The notes: generated by a model not told the origin, from the letters alone. A stretch of 37,404 nt of DNA from Desulfobacterales bacterium (GCA_028282295.1 JANQIE010000282.1:1-37404); one strand, 5' to 3'; counted from the stretch's first letter, positions 27,351 to 35,086 are shown. Made by a program: numbers and translations.

Positions 27351-28142
27351 TCATTTCGTCGTGGTCACGGCTTCATCCAGTTTGTGATTCCAGCGCACCC
27401 AGTCGCTTTGATCCGCCTTGGCGGCGAACCGGAATGGACGCACGGCGCTGCCGCCGGGCCGAACCAGCGTGCGCTGCATCGCGGTGACCACGTAGGTCCA
27501 CTGGCGCACCCGGTCAGGCACAGGCATTGGACGGTTGAGCAATTTGTCCGCTTTGGCTTTTTTGTCCATTTTCAGCTTATCCGGCGCCACAAAACGGCTG
27601 AGCCAAACCTGTCCCTGATAAACGCTGACATCCGTTGTTTTGTCCTTGTGAAACTCGATTCGGCAGACGGCGTTATGGATTTCGATGGCCACCGACGGCG
27701 TCAGGACAACAAAGTGGCCCTTGACGGGCGGCGATTGGAAGTTGTGAACCCAGATTTTCCCCTGGGCCAATTCAACGACCACACGGCGGCTGTTACCGGC
27801 CTCGGCCACCTCCGCCGCCAAAAACCACAGTCGGCTCTGCTCGCCGACACGCAAGCGGCAGTTGCCGACGATATTAAGTGCAGCGCGTGATTTGGGTCCG
27901 GTGTGCAGAATTTCGCCGGGTGTCAGGGGATCACCGACAACCATGGGGCGCGGCACTAAACTGGGATCTTCAGCCGCGAGCGTAACCTGGCCTGTGACGC
28001 GCACCAGCTCCGGCGGGGTCTGCCGCACCCCCCAGGTATTGGCGGCTGCGTCCGGGGGGTGCAGGCCGCCATCACCGGCGAGAATCAGGCCGATCCATAG
28101 GATTCCGATTACTTTTAAAGGGGTGACAAGCTTTTTGCTCAT
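27351..28142 (-). CDS. FecR-domain secreted protein
   Basis: The 263-residue protein has an N-terminal signal or anchor (VIGILWIGLILAGDGG). Residues about 60-165 match a FecR-like beta fold: GDPLTPGEILHTGPKSRAAL, then a second segment of the form V-ELAQGKIWVHN and V-TPSVAIEIHNAVCRIEF. A basic, Lys-rich segment follows (KLKMDKKAKADK). Stand-alone FecR domains in deltaproteobacteria are periplasmic proteins of unknown role, often with envelope or secretion genes, unlike true FecR of iron uptake. It starts 12 bases after the upstream gene ends, so it is probably translationally coupled. No TonB receptor or FecI-type sigma factor adjoins it. Confidence 0.75.
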   Translation of the reverse strand: MSKKLVTPLKVIGILWIGLILAGDGGLHPPDAAANTWGVRQTPPELVRVTGQVTLAAEDPSLVPRPMVVGDPLTPGEILHTGPKSRAALNIVGNCRLRVGEQSRLWFLAAEVAEAGNSRRVVVELAQGKIWVHNFQSPPVKGHFVVLTPSVAIEIHNAVCRIEFHKDKTTDVSVYQGQVWLSRFVAPDKLKMDKKAKADKLLNRPMPVPDRVRQWTYVVTAMQRTLVRPGGSAVRPFRFAAKADQSDWVRWNHKLDEAVTTTK

Positions 28143-28154
28143 AACCGTCGGCCC

Positions 28155-29024
28155 TTAATCGAGGACGATCATCACGCGGCCCTTTTTCAGGAAGGATAAA
28201 TGTTCCGAAGTGCTGCGTAATTTGGACGCGTCCGGGTTGCTGATAACAATGTCGCATTTTGTAGGTCCAACGGTGCGCAGACCTTTGACCACCAGCGGAT
28301 TGGCATCGACACGGGTGTTGCTGCGGGCGAATTTTAAATTGCGGGTATATCCGGTCATGCCGTTTTGAACGGCAAATTCGCGGCTGACAAAGGCCGACCC
28401 GTAGACCTCCTTGCCGTCTTCATCCAGCACACGCGGGCTTAAGACGGCCTTGGCCGGCAGCCCCCGGGCATCGATGACAAGGCCGGTGTAAACCACTTGC
28501 GCTTGGGCCTTAACGGTTGCTGAATTCAAGGCCGGCGGCGATGGCGGCCCGCTGACCACCGGTTTGATTGACTCGATCTGCTGAATTTCACTGGGTAGAA
28601 TCAATTGAGCAAAACCGCCATAAAGGCTCATCTGCAGCGTTATGGCAACTGTACCGTCCGATAAAAATTCCTGCTGGGTGATCCGGGCTTGCTGCACCAT
28701 CAGGCCAAGTTCGGTGTTCAGTCTGCTATTCTGATTCAAAAATGACTCGACCCTGGAACCGTTATCGATGCGGATCTGCTTTAAGCCGGCAAGCAGATTT
28801 TCACGGGCTTGGGCTTCAGCCGAGGCCCGGGCGAGCTGGCGGGCTTGGGGGGTGTTGATCGTTCGAGGCGGCGGGGCGCCGATGCCTTGAGCCTGAATGA
28901 TCCCCTGGGTCCAGTTGACGCGGGTACCTTGCACTGTTTCGATAAGATCCCGGCGCTCAACCGTCTGACCGGTGGTTGCCCCGATCCAGCAGATCAACCC
29001 GATCAGGTAGAAAAACTGTTTCAT
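28155..29024 (-). CDS. Secreted LPP20-like envelope protein
   Basis: The 289-residue protein begins with a signal peptide (MKQFFYLIGLICWIGATTGQ). The segment RVNWTQGIIQAQGIGAPPPR, followed by ARQLARASAEAQARENLLAG, is the usual pattern of LPP20/flagellar-assembly-T-like proteins that act at the envelope. A second half (VVYTGLVIDARGLPAKAVLS; DEDGKEVYGSAFVSREF) is conserved in the same kind of protein. It lacks an obvious lipobox. The start ATG has GGGAGC nine bases upstream. It forms a two-gene operon with the FecR-domain gene. Function is unknown. Confidence 0.7.
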   Translation of the reverse strand: MKQFFYLIGLICWIGATTGQTVERRDLIETVQGTRVNWTQGIIQAQGIGAPPPRTINTPQARQLARASAEAQARENLLAGLKQIRIDNGSRVESFLNQNSRLNTELGLMVQQARITQQEFLSDGTVAITLQMSLYGGFAQLILPSEIQQIESIKPVVSGPPSPPALNSATVKAQAQVVYTGLVIDARGLPAKAVLSPRVLDEDGKEVYGSAFVSREFAVQNGMTGYTRNLKFARSNTRVDANPLVVKGLRTVGPTKCDIVISNPDASKLRSTSEHLSFLKKGRVMIVLD

Positions 29025-29144
29025 TCATTAGCTCCCGTTTGCGTATGCGATACGATCATTTCTTGAATTTATCGAATATAGCAGATGCCCCCCCTTTTAG
29101 GAAGAGGGCGTTCATCGCCAGCGCCCATCCGCAAATAGTAGCTC

Positions 29145-29286
29145 GTGTCCATCCGGAAATGGTAGATTTTGGTTTCCGGCAAGGCCCGAGCATTTTTAAA
29201 ACCGCAGGCATAGCAGGCTATGTCGAGGATTTTAAAAATGCGAGAACGCCGCCGGGGGCCAAAAGATACCATTTCCGGATGGGCAC
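29145..29286. repeat. R1d: full long palindromic repeat
   Basis: A 142-bp copy: GTGTCCATCCGGAAATGG on the left and CCATTTCCGGATGGGCAC on the right, with inner arms GCATTTTTAAAA / TTTTAAAAATGC. The middle segment GGCATAGCAGGCTATGTCGA is shared with R1a and R1f. A further partial arm (GCCCATCCGCAAATAGTAG) precedes it at 29123-29141. It fills most of the 383-base gap between the divergent LPP20-like and TauE genes. Confidence 0.85.
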
Positions 29287-29312
29287 AAGCTGGCTGTGAC
29301 AAATTGAGCCCT

Positions 29313-29346
29313 AAAGAGACGGACCGAGTGTTCGTCTCTTTTTTTA
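29313..29346 (+). terminator. Intrinsic terminator without an obvious upstream gene
   Basis: AAAGAGACG (29313-29321) and CGTCTCTTT (29333-29341) form a perfect 9-bp stem followed by T5. On the + strand there is no gene between 25717 and here, so it terminates either a leader RNA or read-through. It stands about 60 bases before the permease start and may be an attenuator. Confidence 0.65.
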
Positions 29347-29407
29347 TGGACGGCAATGCCATTCCGAGGTTGGTTTCGACAGATTGATTTGCTATGACGG
29401 TTACGTC

Positions 29408-30208
29408 ATGGAATTTGAGTCACCATTGATTTATCTGTTTTTGGGCTTGATCGGACTGGTGGCCGGTTTTGTCGATTCGATCGCCGGCGGCGGTGGGTTG
29501 ATTGCGCTGCCGGCGTTGTTGTCCATCGGCTTGCCGCCCCATGTGGCCCTGGGAACCAATAAGCTTCAAAGTTGTTTCGGTAGCTTCACGGCGGCCCTAA
29601 ATTATGCCCGCAAGGGATTGGTTGATTTCAGGGGCCTTGCCGCCGGTATCGGTTTTACCGCCTGCGGGGCGGTGCTGGGAACCTTTACGATTCAAATCGT
29701 GTCAACGCAAATTCTGCAGTATACCATTCCCCTGTTATTGCTCGCTGTGTTTATCTATATTTTGTTGGCGCCCAATTGGGGCGCTCATGATAGCCGCCAA
29801 CGGTTGCCCCGCGTGGTGTTTTACGGCGTTTTCGGTGTGATGCTTGGTTTTTACGATGGTTTTTTCGGCCCAGGCACCGGTTCGTTCTGGGCTTTGGGGT
29901 TTGTCGGGTGTTTGGGGCTCCATCTTAAGAAGGCCACGGCACATACAAAAATCACCAATTTCACAAGCAATCTGGCCTCGCTTGCAATGTTTTGGGCCGG
30001 GCAGCATGTTGTTGTCCCGGCTGGGATTGCCATGGGATTGGGGCAGGTCGTGGGGGCCTTTTTGGGGTCGCGGATGGTCATTTTAAAAGGGGTCCGCTTT
30101 GTGCGGATGTTTTTGTTGATTGTCATGGCGATCACGATTTTACGCTTGATCTTCGTTACCTTTGCAGGGCCGGATGTTGCGGCGACAGCCGGAGGGGTGG
30201 GCAAATGA
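29408..30208 (+). CDS. TauE/SafE (TSUP) family permease
   Basis: The 266-residue membrane protein shows the TSUP signature near its start: LIGLVAGFVDSIAGGGGLIA, then PALLSIGLPPHVALGTNKLQ. Hydrophobic segments fill most of its length, about eight helices, with a mid-protein FYDGFFGPGTGSFW motif. Members export or import sulfite, sulfoacetate or related organosulfur anions, and YfcA-like members are uncharacterised; the substrate here cannot be told. I chose ATG 29408; an upstream TTG at 29384 is possible, and neither has a strong ribosome site. An intrinsic hairpin terminator lies in its leader. Confidence 0.88.
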   Translation: MEFESPLIYLFLGLIGLVAGFVDSIAGGGGLIALPALLSIGLPPHVALGTNKLQSCFGSFTAALNYARKGLVDFRGLAAGIGFTACGAVLGTFTIQIVSTQILQYTIPLLLLAVFIYILLAPNWGAHDSRQRLPRVVFYGVFGVMLGFYDGFFGPGTGSFWALGFVGCLGLHLKKATAHTKITNFTSNLASLAMFWAGQHVVVPAGIAMGLGQVVGAFLGSRMVILKGVRFVRMFLLIVMAITILRLIFVTFAGPDVAATAGGVGK

Positions 30209-30373
30209 GTAAAGGCCCGGCCACGTCGGCCCCTTTTGCTTCGGGCACGGTTGCGGCTTTGCATCCATGCCGGATTTCTGATATCGGTCAAGGCGGTTTT
30301 GTCCCTGAAACATCGCTACATCTGCAGTGCGGCTGAGACCTTAACCTGAGAACGACAAAGCGATAATTGTCCT

Positions 30374-30973
30374 ATGGAAACCATAACCGTGAGTAAACAG
30401 GATACCGGCACTAATCCCGAAACGTGGGTCGATGCGTATGGCGATTATTTGTATCGTTTTGCGATTGCCCGGGTTGGTGATGCGCACACCGCGGCGGATA
30501 TTGTGCAGGAAACCTTCCTGGCAGCCCTCAAAGCGCGGAAAAATTTCAGCGGCCGCTCATCTGAAAAAACTTGGATTATTGCTATTCTTAAGCATAAGAT
30601 TATAGATCACTACCGTAAGAAATCGCGCTCGCAGCCGGTTGAGAATATGGACAATTTCACGGAAGCACTCGATGCCCAGTTCGATGACAAGAATCAATGG
30701 AAAATCAAACCCGGTGGTTGGGATAGTAATCCGTTGAAGGTTTATGAGCAAAAAGAATTTATTGACACACTTTACAAGTGTTTGGCGGACCTGCCTGAAC
30801 GGCTGGCACGCGTGTTTATTATGCGTGAGATTGAGGGCTTGAGTACCGAGGATATTTGTAAGGCCATGAAGATTACGGCGACCAATGTGTGGGTTATGCT
30901 CCATAGGGCGCGATCCGGCTTGCGTCGGTGCCTGGAGTCGAATTGGCTTGACGATACGTCGCCGGAAGGGTGA
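30374..30973 (+). CDS. ECF-type RNA polymerase sigma factor
   Basis: The 199-residue sigma factor has region 2 at about residues 20-85 (YLYRFAIARVGDAHTAADIV, then QETFLAALKARKNFSG, with TWIIAILKHKIIDHYRK) and region 4 at about 130-190 (LPERLARVFIMREIEGLSTE, then a helix-turn-helix ITATNVWVMLHRARSGLRRC). A linker of about 45 residues is longer than in minimal ECF factors. A small Cys-rich gene begins eight bases after the stop, the typical sigma/anti-sigma pairing. Its regulon is unknown; candidates include the DUF3179 gene downstream. Confidence 0.9.
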   Translation: METITVSKQDTGTNPETWVDAYGDYLYRFAIARVGDAHTAADIVQETFLAALKARKNFSGRSSEKTWIIAILKHKIIDHYRKKSRSQPVENMDNFTEALDAQFDDKNQWKIKPGGWDSNPLKVYEQKEFIDTLYKCLADLPERLARVFIMREIEGLSTEDICKAMKITATNVWVMLHRARSGLRRCLESNWLDDTSPEG

Positions 30974-30980
30974 AGTGAGG

Positions 30981-31244
30981 ATGTTATTTATACCCAGTTG
31001 CAAAGAGACAGCACGGCTTGTTTCCGATTCGATGGATCGCAAACTGCCATGGTGGCAGCGGTTGCCCCTCACCGTGCATCTGATGATGTGCACCTACTGT
31101 GCGCGCTTCAAACGTCAGCTTCAAATCATTCGCCGGGCCAGCCAAACCGATGCTGAAGGTTTGGAAAACGAAAGCACAAGCGTGCAAATGCCCGATGATG
31201 TGCGCCGTAAGATTAAAAAATCACTGCAGGATCATCTGTCCTGA
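30981..31244 (+). CDS. Small zinc-finger anti-sigma factor (ZAS-like)
   Basis: The 87-residue protein carries the H-x3-C-x2-C anti-sigma zinc motif in VHLMMCTYCARFKRQ, with upstream Cys in SCKETARLVSDSMD, the pattern of zf-HC2 domains. It lacks a transmembrane segment, so it is a soluble ZAS protein. The frame opens earlier, inside the sigma gene, but the ATG at 30981 gives the canonical start MLFIPSCKETARL. Spacing of seven bases to the sigma stop implies co-expression, and it should bind and inhibit that sigma factor, perhaps in a redox-sensitive way. Confidence 0.85.
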   Translation: MLFIPSCKETARLVSDSMDRKLPWWQRLPLTVHLMMCTYCARFKRQLQIIRRASQTDAEGLENESTSVQMPDDVRRKIKKSLQDHLS

Positions 31245-31346
31245 TCGAAAGGATCAATTTTTTTTGCGGTCAATTGACGGCGCGACACTCGGCAACCAAC
31301 CTGTGCCCGTCTGATCTTTTTGTTCCCTTCTTATTTTTTCCCCTTT

Positions 31347-31382
31347 AAAAAAATGTGAAATTATTTTTGCGCGAGCCCTTAG
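31347..31382 (+). repeat. R2c: right half of the short palindromic repeat
   Basis: AAAAAAATGTGAAATTATTT followed by TTGCGCGAGCCCTTAG matches the centre and right arm of R2d. It lies between the anti-sigma gene and the DUF3179 gene. Confidence 0.7.
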
Positions 31383-31493
31383 TGTGTTGTTCGTAAGGAA
31401 TACGACCAGCAGCCCGACCACTGAGCAACGGGTTCGTTAAAGCTGGTTTGATGCAGAATAACAGCCGACAGTCTTCAAATGGGAGGATTCGTT

Positions 31494-32126
31494 ATGATGT
31501 CTGAATTTAAACGGTGCATTGCCGTCATGCTATTGCTTTTGTTACCGGCTTGCGTGGCGTTCGGGCGCGTTTTGACGCTGAACGACAAAACCTACATTAT
31601 AGATCTGCATGGTGAGCGCTGGGATGTCACCCAGGCCATGACTCTGGGCTTCAAGCCGGCTCGTTTTCAGCACGGCATCGGCCGCCATGCCTTTACACCA
31701 TTGGATGATTCGTCCATGCAGTCCGGTGACCGGGGCGTAAGTGGGCGAACACGCGTCATCGGTATTGCCAGCGGCCGGGACGCCCGCGCCTACTCTGTAC
31801 CGAAGTTGTGGCGACACGAGATCGCGAATTCGAAAATAGGTGACGATCCGATTGCCGCCGGCTACTGACCGTTGGTCGATTTAGCGGCTGTGTACAGCCG
31901 CCAGATAGATGGGCGTGTGTTGACCATTGCACCGTCCGGGTGGACATACGACAACACGTTTGTGCTGTACGACCGGGAAACCGAAACGTTATGGTATCCG
32001 GATGATAAAGGGCTCAAGGGGATTCAGGGGAAGTACTTCGGTCGTGTGCTGCCTAAGCTGGACGCCGAGGATACCAATTGGGGTGAGTGGCGCCGGCGTC
32101 ACCCGGATTCCAGGATCTTGAAGTAG
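31494..32126 (+). CDS. DUF3179 protein with in-frame TGA: candidate selenoprotein (Sec125)
   Basis: The frame from ATG 31494 to TAG 32126 is open except for one TGA at 31866-31868 (codon 125). Both sides match DUF3179: TRVIGIASGRDARAYSVPKL, then WRHEIANSKIGDDPIAAGY, then the TGA, then PLVDLAAVYSRQIDGRVLTI, SGWTYDNTFVLYDRETETLW and the end WRRRHPDSRIL. The family has a conserved YCPLC motif; the TGA falls exactly on its first Cys, and the second Cys is Val. A perfect hairpin lies 15 bases after the TGA. The N-terminus is a signal peptide with a possible lipobox (LLPAC), so the protein is exported. The start has GGAGG seven bases upstream. The alternative is a nonsense-mutated pseudogene, but no frameshift or decay is visible. 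Translated with Sec it would be 210 residues. Confidence 0.82.
31884..31901 (+). promoter_or_regulatory. SECIS-like hairpin after the in-frame TGA
   Basis: GCGGCTG (31884-31890), loop TGTA, CAGCCGC (31895-31901): a perfect 7-bp stem. The apical loop starts 23 bases after the TGA and has a G at position two, in the range and style reported for bacterial SECIS elements. It lies inside the coding frame, as bacterial SECIS elements do. A bulged U in the stem is not seen. Confidence 0.6.
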
Positions 32127-32130
32127 TTTT

Positions 32131-32176
32131 TAAGGGCTCGCGCTAAAATGTGAAATTGTTTTTGCGCGAGCCCTAA
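32131..32176. repeat. R2d: full short palindromic repeat
   Basis: TTAAGGGCTCGCGCTAAAAT then GTGAAATTGT then TTTTGCGCGAGCCCTAAG. The arms AGGGCTCGCGC/GCGCGAGCCCT are perfect 11-bp complements. It lies between the convergent DUF3179 and YdcF-like genes and may act as a terminator. Its right-hand CTAAG contains the TAG stop (complement) of the YdcF-like gene at 32173-32175. Confidence 0.8.
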
Positions 32177-32928
32177 GAGAAGTGATAGTACAGCAATCCG
32201 ATGTATTCATGCATTGCGCGGGAAACGGTGCTCAGGCTGCCGGCGTTGGGCAGGTAGTGGTACCAGGCGTACCGGTTCACCGGTGAAGTGCGATAGTCGG
32301 CGGGGAAAAGTTGAATCGGTAAGCCTTGCTTTTGAAAGCTGAGGGCGGCGCGCCATAAGTGCCCCGCCGATGTGACGACCAACGGCCGGTTGAAGCCCCT
32401 GGCTTTGCAGATTTGATGCGAATAATAAGCGTTTTGGCGTGTGTCGCGGCTTTGCGATTCTGTAATGACCTGGTTTGCCGGCACGCCAAGATCGACGAGG
32501 ACACGCTTGGCGATCGGCGCTTCGGCCGGACGGTCGGCAAAAACCCGGCCGCCGCTGACGATGATCGGCACGTTTAATCTTTTTTGCAGGCGCGCGGTGG
32601 TGACGATCCGGGCCAGCATGGTGGTGGTGGGGACACCCTCGCCGTTTAGATCCGGGGCTTTGGATATGGACCCGCCGCCAAGCAGGATGATGACGTCACC
32701 TTGTGGATTGGCCGGCATTGGGTAGCGGTATTCCAATGGCTTCATCAGCGCATTGGATAGTGGTGCGATGGAGCACAACCAGAGTGCAATGGCCGCCAGG
32801 CCGCAGAATAGAGCGGCTTTTTTACGGCGCCGGGCAATCAGCCACAGGCCGGCAATGCCGAGGGCGACGATGAAGATGCCGGGGGGCAGGACAAAAGGGG
32901 TAATGATTTTTTTCAATGCAAACATCAT
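32173..32928 (-). CDS. YdcF/SanA-like DUF218 membrane protein
   Basis: The 251-residue protein has two N-terminal hydrophobic helices (residues about 10-30 and 38-58) and a DUF218 domain: DVIILLGGGSISKAPDLNGE, then VPIIVSGGRVFADRP, VLVDLGVPANQVITESQSRD and PLVVTSAGHLWRAALSFQKQ. The GGG...SRDTxxNA pattern is the family signature. ElyC/SanA-like members affect envelope integrity or peptidoglycan precursor handling, but the reaction is not established. The stop is contributed by repeat R2d. The ribosome site is weak. It is separated from the GlrR-like regulator by only about 30 bases on the same strand. Confidence 0.88.
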   Translation of the reverse strand: MMFALKKIITPFVLPPGIFIVALGIAGLWLIARRRKKAALFCGLAAIALWLCSIAPLSNALMKPLEYRYPMPANPQGDVIILLGGGSISKAPDLNGEGVPTTTMLARIVTTARLQKRLNVPIIVSGGRVFADRPAEAPIAKRVLVDLGVPANQVITESQSRDTRQNAYYSHQICKARGFNRPLVVTSAGHLWRAALSFQKQGLPIQLFPADYRTSPVNRYAWYHYLPNAGSLSTVSRAMHEYIGLLYYHFS

Positions 32929-32960
32929 AAACGGTGTAATGTCAGAGGGTTGTGCAAGTC

Positions 32961-34325
32961 CTAACGGTGCTCGGACGCATCGATGCCATATTTTTTGATT
33001 TTGTAGTGAATTGCCCGCCGGCTGATACCCAGCAGCTCGGCCGCATCTTTTTGGACACCTCCGGCCTGCTTGAGCGCCCGGATGATGGTGATCCGCTCGC
33101 TTTCCTCCAGGCTCAGGGGGGCTTCATCGGCCACCCGTGCCCCTGACGGGCGGGCCGGCTGTTCGGGCAGGCCTGCCAGTTGCAGATCGTCGGGTGTCAA
33201 CACGCCGTCCTTGCAGAGCACCACGGCCGCCTCCAGCGCATTTTTAAGTTCGCGCACATTGCCGGGCCACGGGTAGCGAACCAGCCAATTGATGGTTTCC
33301 TTTAGTAGTTCGACATCCTGGGTTTGGTGGGTTTTGCAAAACTGGCGGACAAAGTGTTGCGCCAGGGGGGGGATGTCTTCCTTGCGTTCATTGAGATTCG
33401 GAATTTTGATGGTAACAACCCGCAGCCGGTAGTATAGATCTTCCCGAAATTTTCCGGTCTCGATATCTTCAAGTAAATCTGAGTTGGTGGCGGCGATAAC
33501 GCGGCAATCCACCGGCACCTCTTTAATGTCGCCGATGCGCCGGATTTTGCGGTCTTCGAGAAAACGCAGCAAACGGATCTGCATTTCGGGCGAGATGTTG
33601 CCGATTTCATCCAGAAACAGCGTGCCGCCGTCGGCGGCCTCGATCAGACCTTTTTTGTCGCGAATTGCGTGCGTGAACGACCCTTTGACATGGCCGAACA
33701 GTTCGCTTTCCAGCAGGGTTGCCGGTGTGGCGCCGCAGTCGACGACCACCAGTGCTTCATCCTTGCGGGCCCCCAACTGATGGATCAGGCGGGCGACCCG
33801 TTCCTTGCCGACCCCGCTTTCACCTAAAATCAGAACGTTGACATTGCTGCCGGCCACCTTTTCGATGATCTCATAAAGTTTGCGCATCGCCGGACTTTTA
33901 GCCATAAACAGCCTGTCCGGTTGGCTATTTTTGGGGGAAGAGGTTTTGGCCGTGGGACCGGCGTTGATAACCCCGCGTAATTTATCCACCAGTTCACGTC
34001 CGTCAAACGGTTTTTGCAGGTAGTCGATCGCACCGGATTGAACCGCCGTAACCGCTTCGGGGATGGTGCCGTAGGCGGTTAGAAAGATCACCGGCAGGGT
34101 TGGATGCCGTTTGCGCGCCTCGGTGAGCAGTTCCATGCCGCCCATGCGGGGCATCTTCATATCCGAGATCATTAGATCAATCGGTTCCTTGTCCAGGACA
34201 ACGAGCGCGTCCTTGGCCGTGGTGGTTTTGTGCACCTGGTAACCGGATGACAAGAGACGGGCTTCCAGAACTTCTAACACATGCAGATCGTCATCGACGA
34301 TTAAAATGGTCTGTTTTGAACTCAA
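32961..34325 (-). CDS. NtrC-family response regulator (GlrR/QseF-like) with altered GAFTGA loop
   Basis: The 454-residue protein has a REC domain with phospho-acceptor D55, an AAA+ domain with Walker A GESGVGKE (168-175) and Walker B LFLDEIGN (D239/E240), and a Fis-type helix-turn-helix (KDAAELLGISRRAIHYKIKK). The sigma-54-contacting loop, normally GAFTGA, reads GSFTHA at residues 215-220. This may weaken or abolish sigma-54 activation. The start is TTG with AAGGAG seven bases upstream, so it is well supported. The gene order kinase, lipoprotein, regulator matches the GlrK-QseG-GlrR arrangement known in enterobacteria. Confidence 0.93.
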   Translation of the reverse strand: MSSKQTILIVDDDLHVLEVLEARLLSSGYQVHKTTTAKDALVVLDKEPIDLMISDMKMPRMGGMELLTEARKRHPTLPVIFLTAYGTIPEAVTAVQSGAIDYLQKPFDGRELVDKLRGVINAGPTAKTSSPKNSQPDRLFMAKSPAMRKLYEIIEKVAGSNVNVLILGESGVGKERVARLIHQLGARKDEALVVVDCGATPATLLESELFGHVKGSFTHAIRDKKGLIEAADGGTLFLDEIGNISPEMQIRLLRFLEDRKIRRIGDIKEVPVDCRVIAATNSDLLEDIETGKFREDLYYRLRVVTIKIPNLNERKEDIPPLAQHFVRQFCKTHQTQDVELLKETINWLVRYPWPGNVRELKNALEAAVVLCKDGVLTPDDLQLAGLPEQPARPSGARVADEAPLSLEESERITIIRALKQAGGVQKDAAELLGISRRAIHYKIKKYGIDASEHR

Positions 34326-34381
34326 CGAAACGCTCCTTATAACGATTTACGGCCAAGGGCGCGTAAATCGCCGGGAAACTA

Positions 34382-35086
34382 TCAGGGGGTAGTGAACTCT
34401 TTTTTCTTTTCTTGTATCTTTTGATCAATCGCCTCGAAGGTTTTTATCTGGTGTTGCAATAATTGAATCTGTTGCTGCAAGTCGGCAATTTCGGCGGTTT
34501 GCCTGGAAAGTTTGGCGATTTTGTTTTCCTTGTCGATCAGGCGGTTTTTCAGGGATTCGATTTCCTTTTCCTTGGCGCGTAACAATATCAACGAAAAACG
34601 ATCATTCTGACCGGCATCGGAGCGGGTTTGTTCCGGTCGTATTTTGCCGGGCAACAGTGGTTCGAGCATCCGCGGATCCTCCAGCCGAATACCGTGTGGC
34701 AGGCGTTTACTCCATGCCGTCCAAAGCTCGATAGCGGCATTGAACTGGCTTGTGTTTTCAGCCAAAACCAGGTTGGTGCAGGCCAAACCGTAAAGTGCCT
34801 GGCGACCGATCAGGTTATTTTCAGAATCGCGCAAATGTTCGAAGAGCTTTTGGGCCTTGTTGTAGTTGCCGGATTGAAATTCGGTCTGGGCTGTCGACAG
34901 CATAGCCCTGTCGTCGGTGCTGGTTTTGGCGTCTGTGATAAAATAGTCCCTGATCTGTGACCAACTGCAACCGCTCAACGCGAACCCGATCATACAAATC
35001 ATAAACACCGTAATGATTTGGGGCCGTCCCCGCCTGCTTGGCGCGTAAATTCCTGATTTTGGAGATATTTGTTTGTTAGTATTCAA
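34382..35086 (-). CDS. QseG-like lipoprotein with TPR and coiled coil
   Basis: The 234-residue protein has a basic segment (RRGRPQ) then a hydrophobic run ending in a lipobox, ALSGC, with Cys40. A TPR-like region (residues about 60-110: AQTEFQSGNYNKAQKLFEHL) is followed by a C-terminal coiled coil (LRAKEKEIESLKNRLIDKEN, then leucine/glutamine heptads). It lies between a histidine kinase and its regulator, as QseG (YfhG) does between GlrK and GlrR in enterobacteria, where it is reported to bind the kinase. The start is a TTG with no clear ribosome site; an internal Met at residue 29 would leave too short a signal peptide. The sequence is too divergent to be certain of orthology. Confidence 0.7.
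   Translation of the reverse strand: MNTNKQISPKSGIYAPSRRGRPQIITVFMICMIGFALSGCSWSQIRDYFITDAKTSTDDRAMLSTAQTEFQSGNYNKAQKLFEHLRDSENNLIGRQALYGLACTNLVLAENTSQFNAAIELWTAWSKRLPHGIRLEDPRMLEPLLPGKIRPEQTRSDAGQNDRFSLILLRAKEKEIESLKNRLIDKENKIAKLSRQTAEIADLQQQIQLLQHQIKTFEAIDQKIQEKKKEFTTP

Noticed and set aside
29069-29362. A 97-codon minus frame across R1d
   Set aside because: It is made of the palindromic repeat and terminator and has no protein-like features.
31866-31868. Simple pseudogene explanation for the DUF3179 TGA
   Set aside because: Not excluded, but disfavoured: the stop hits exactly the conserved Cys column, and the rest of the frame and its start are intact.
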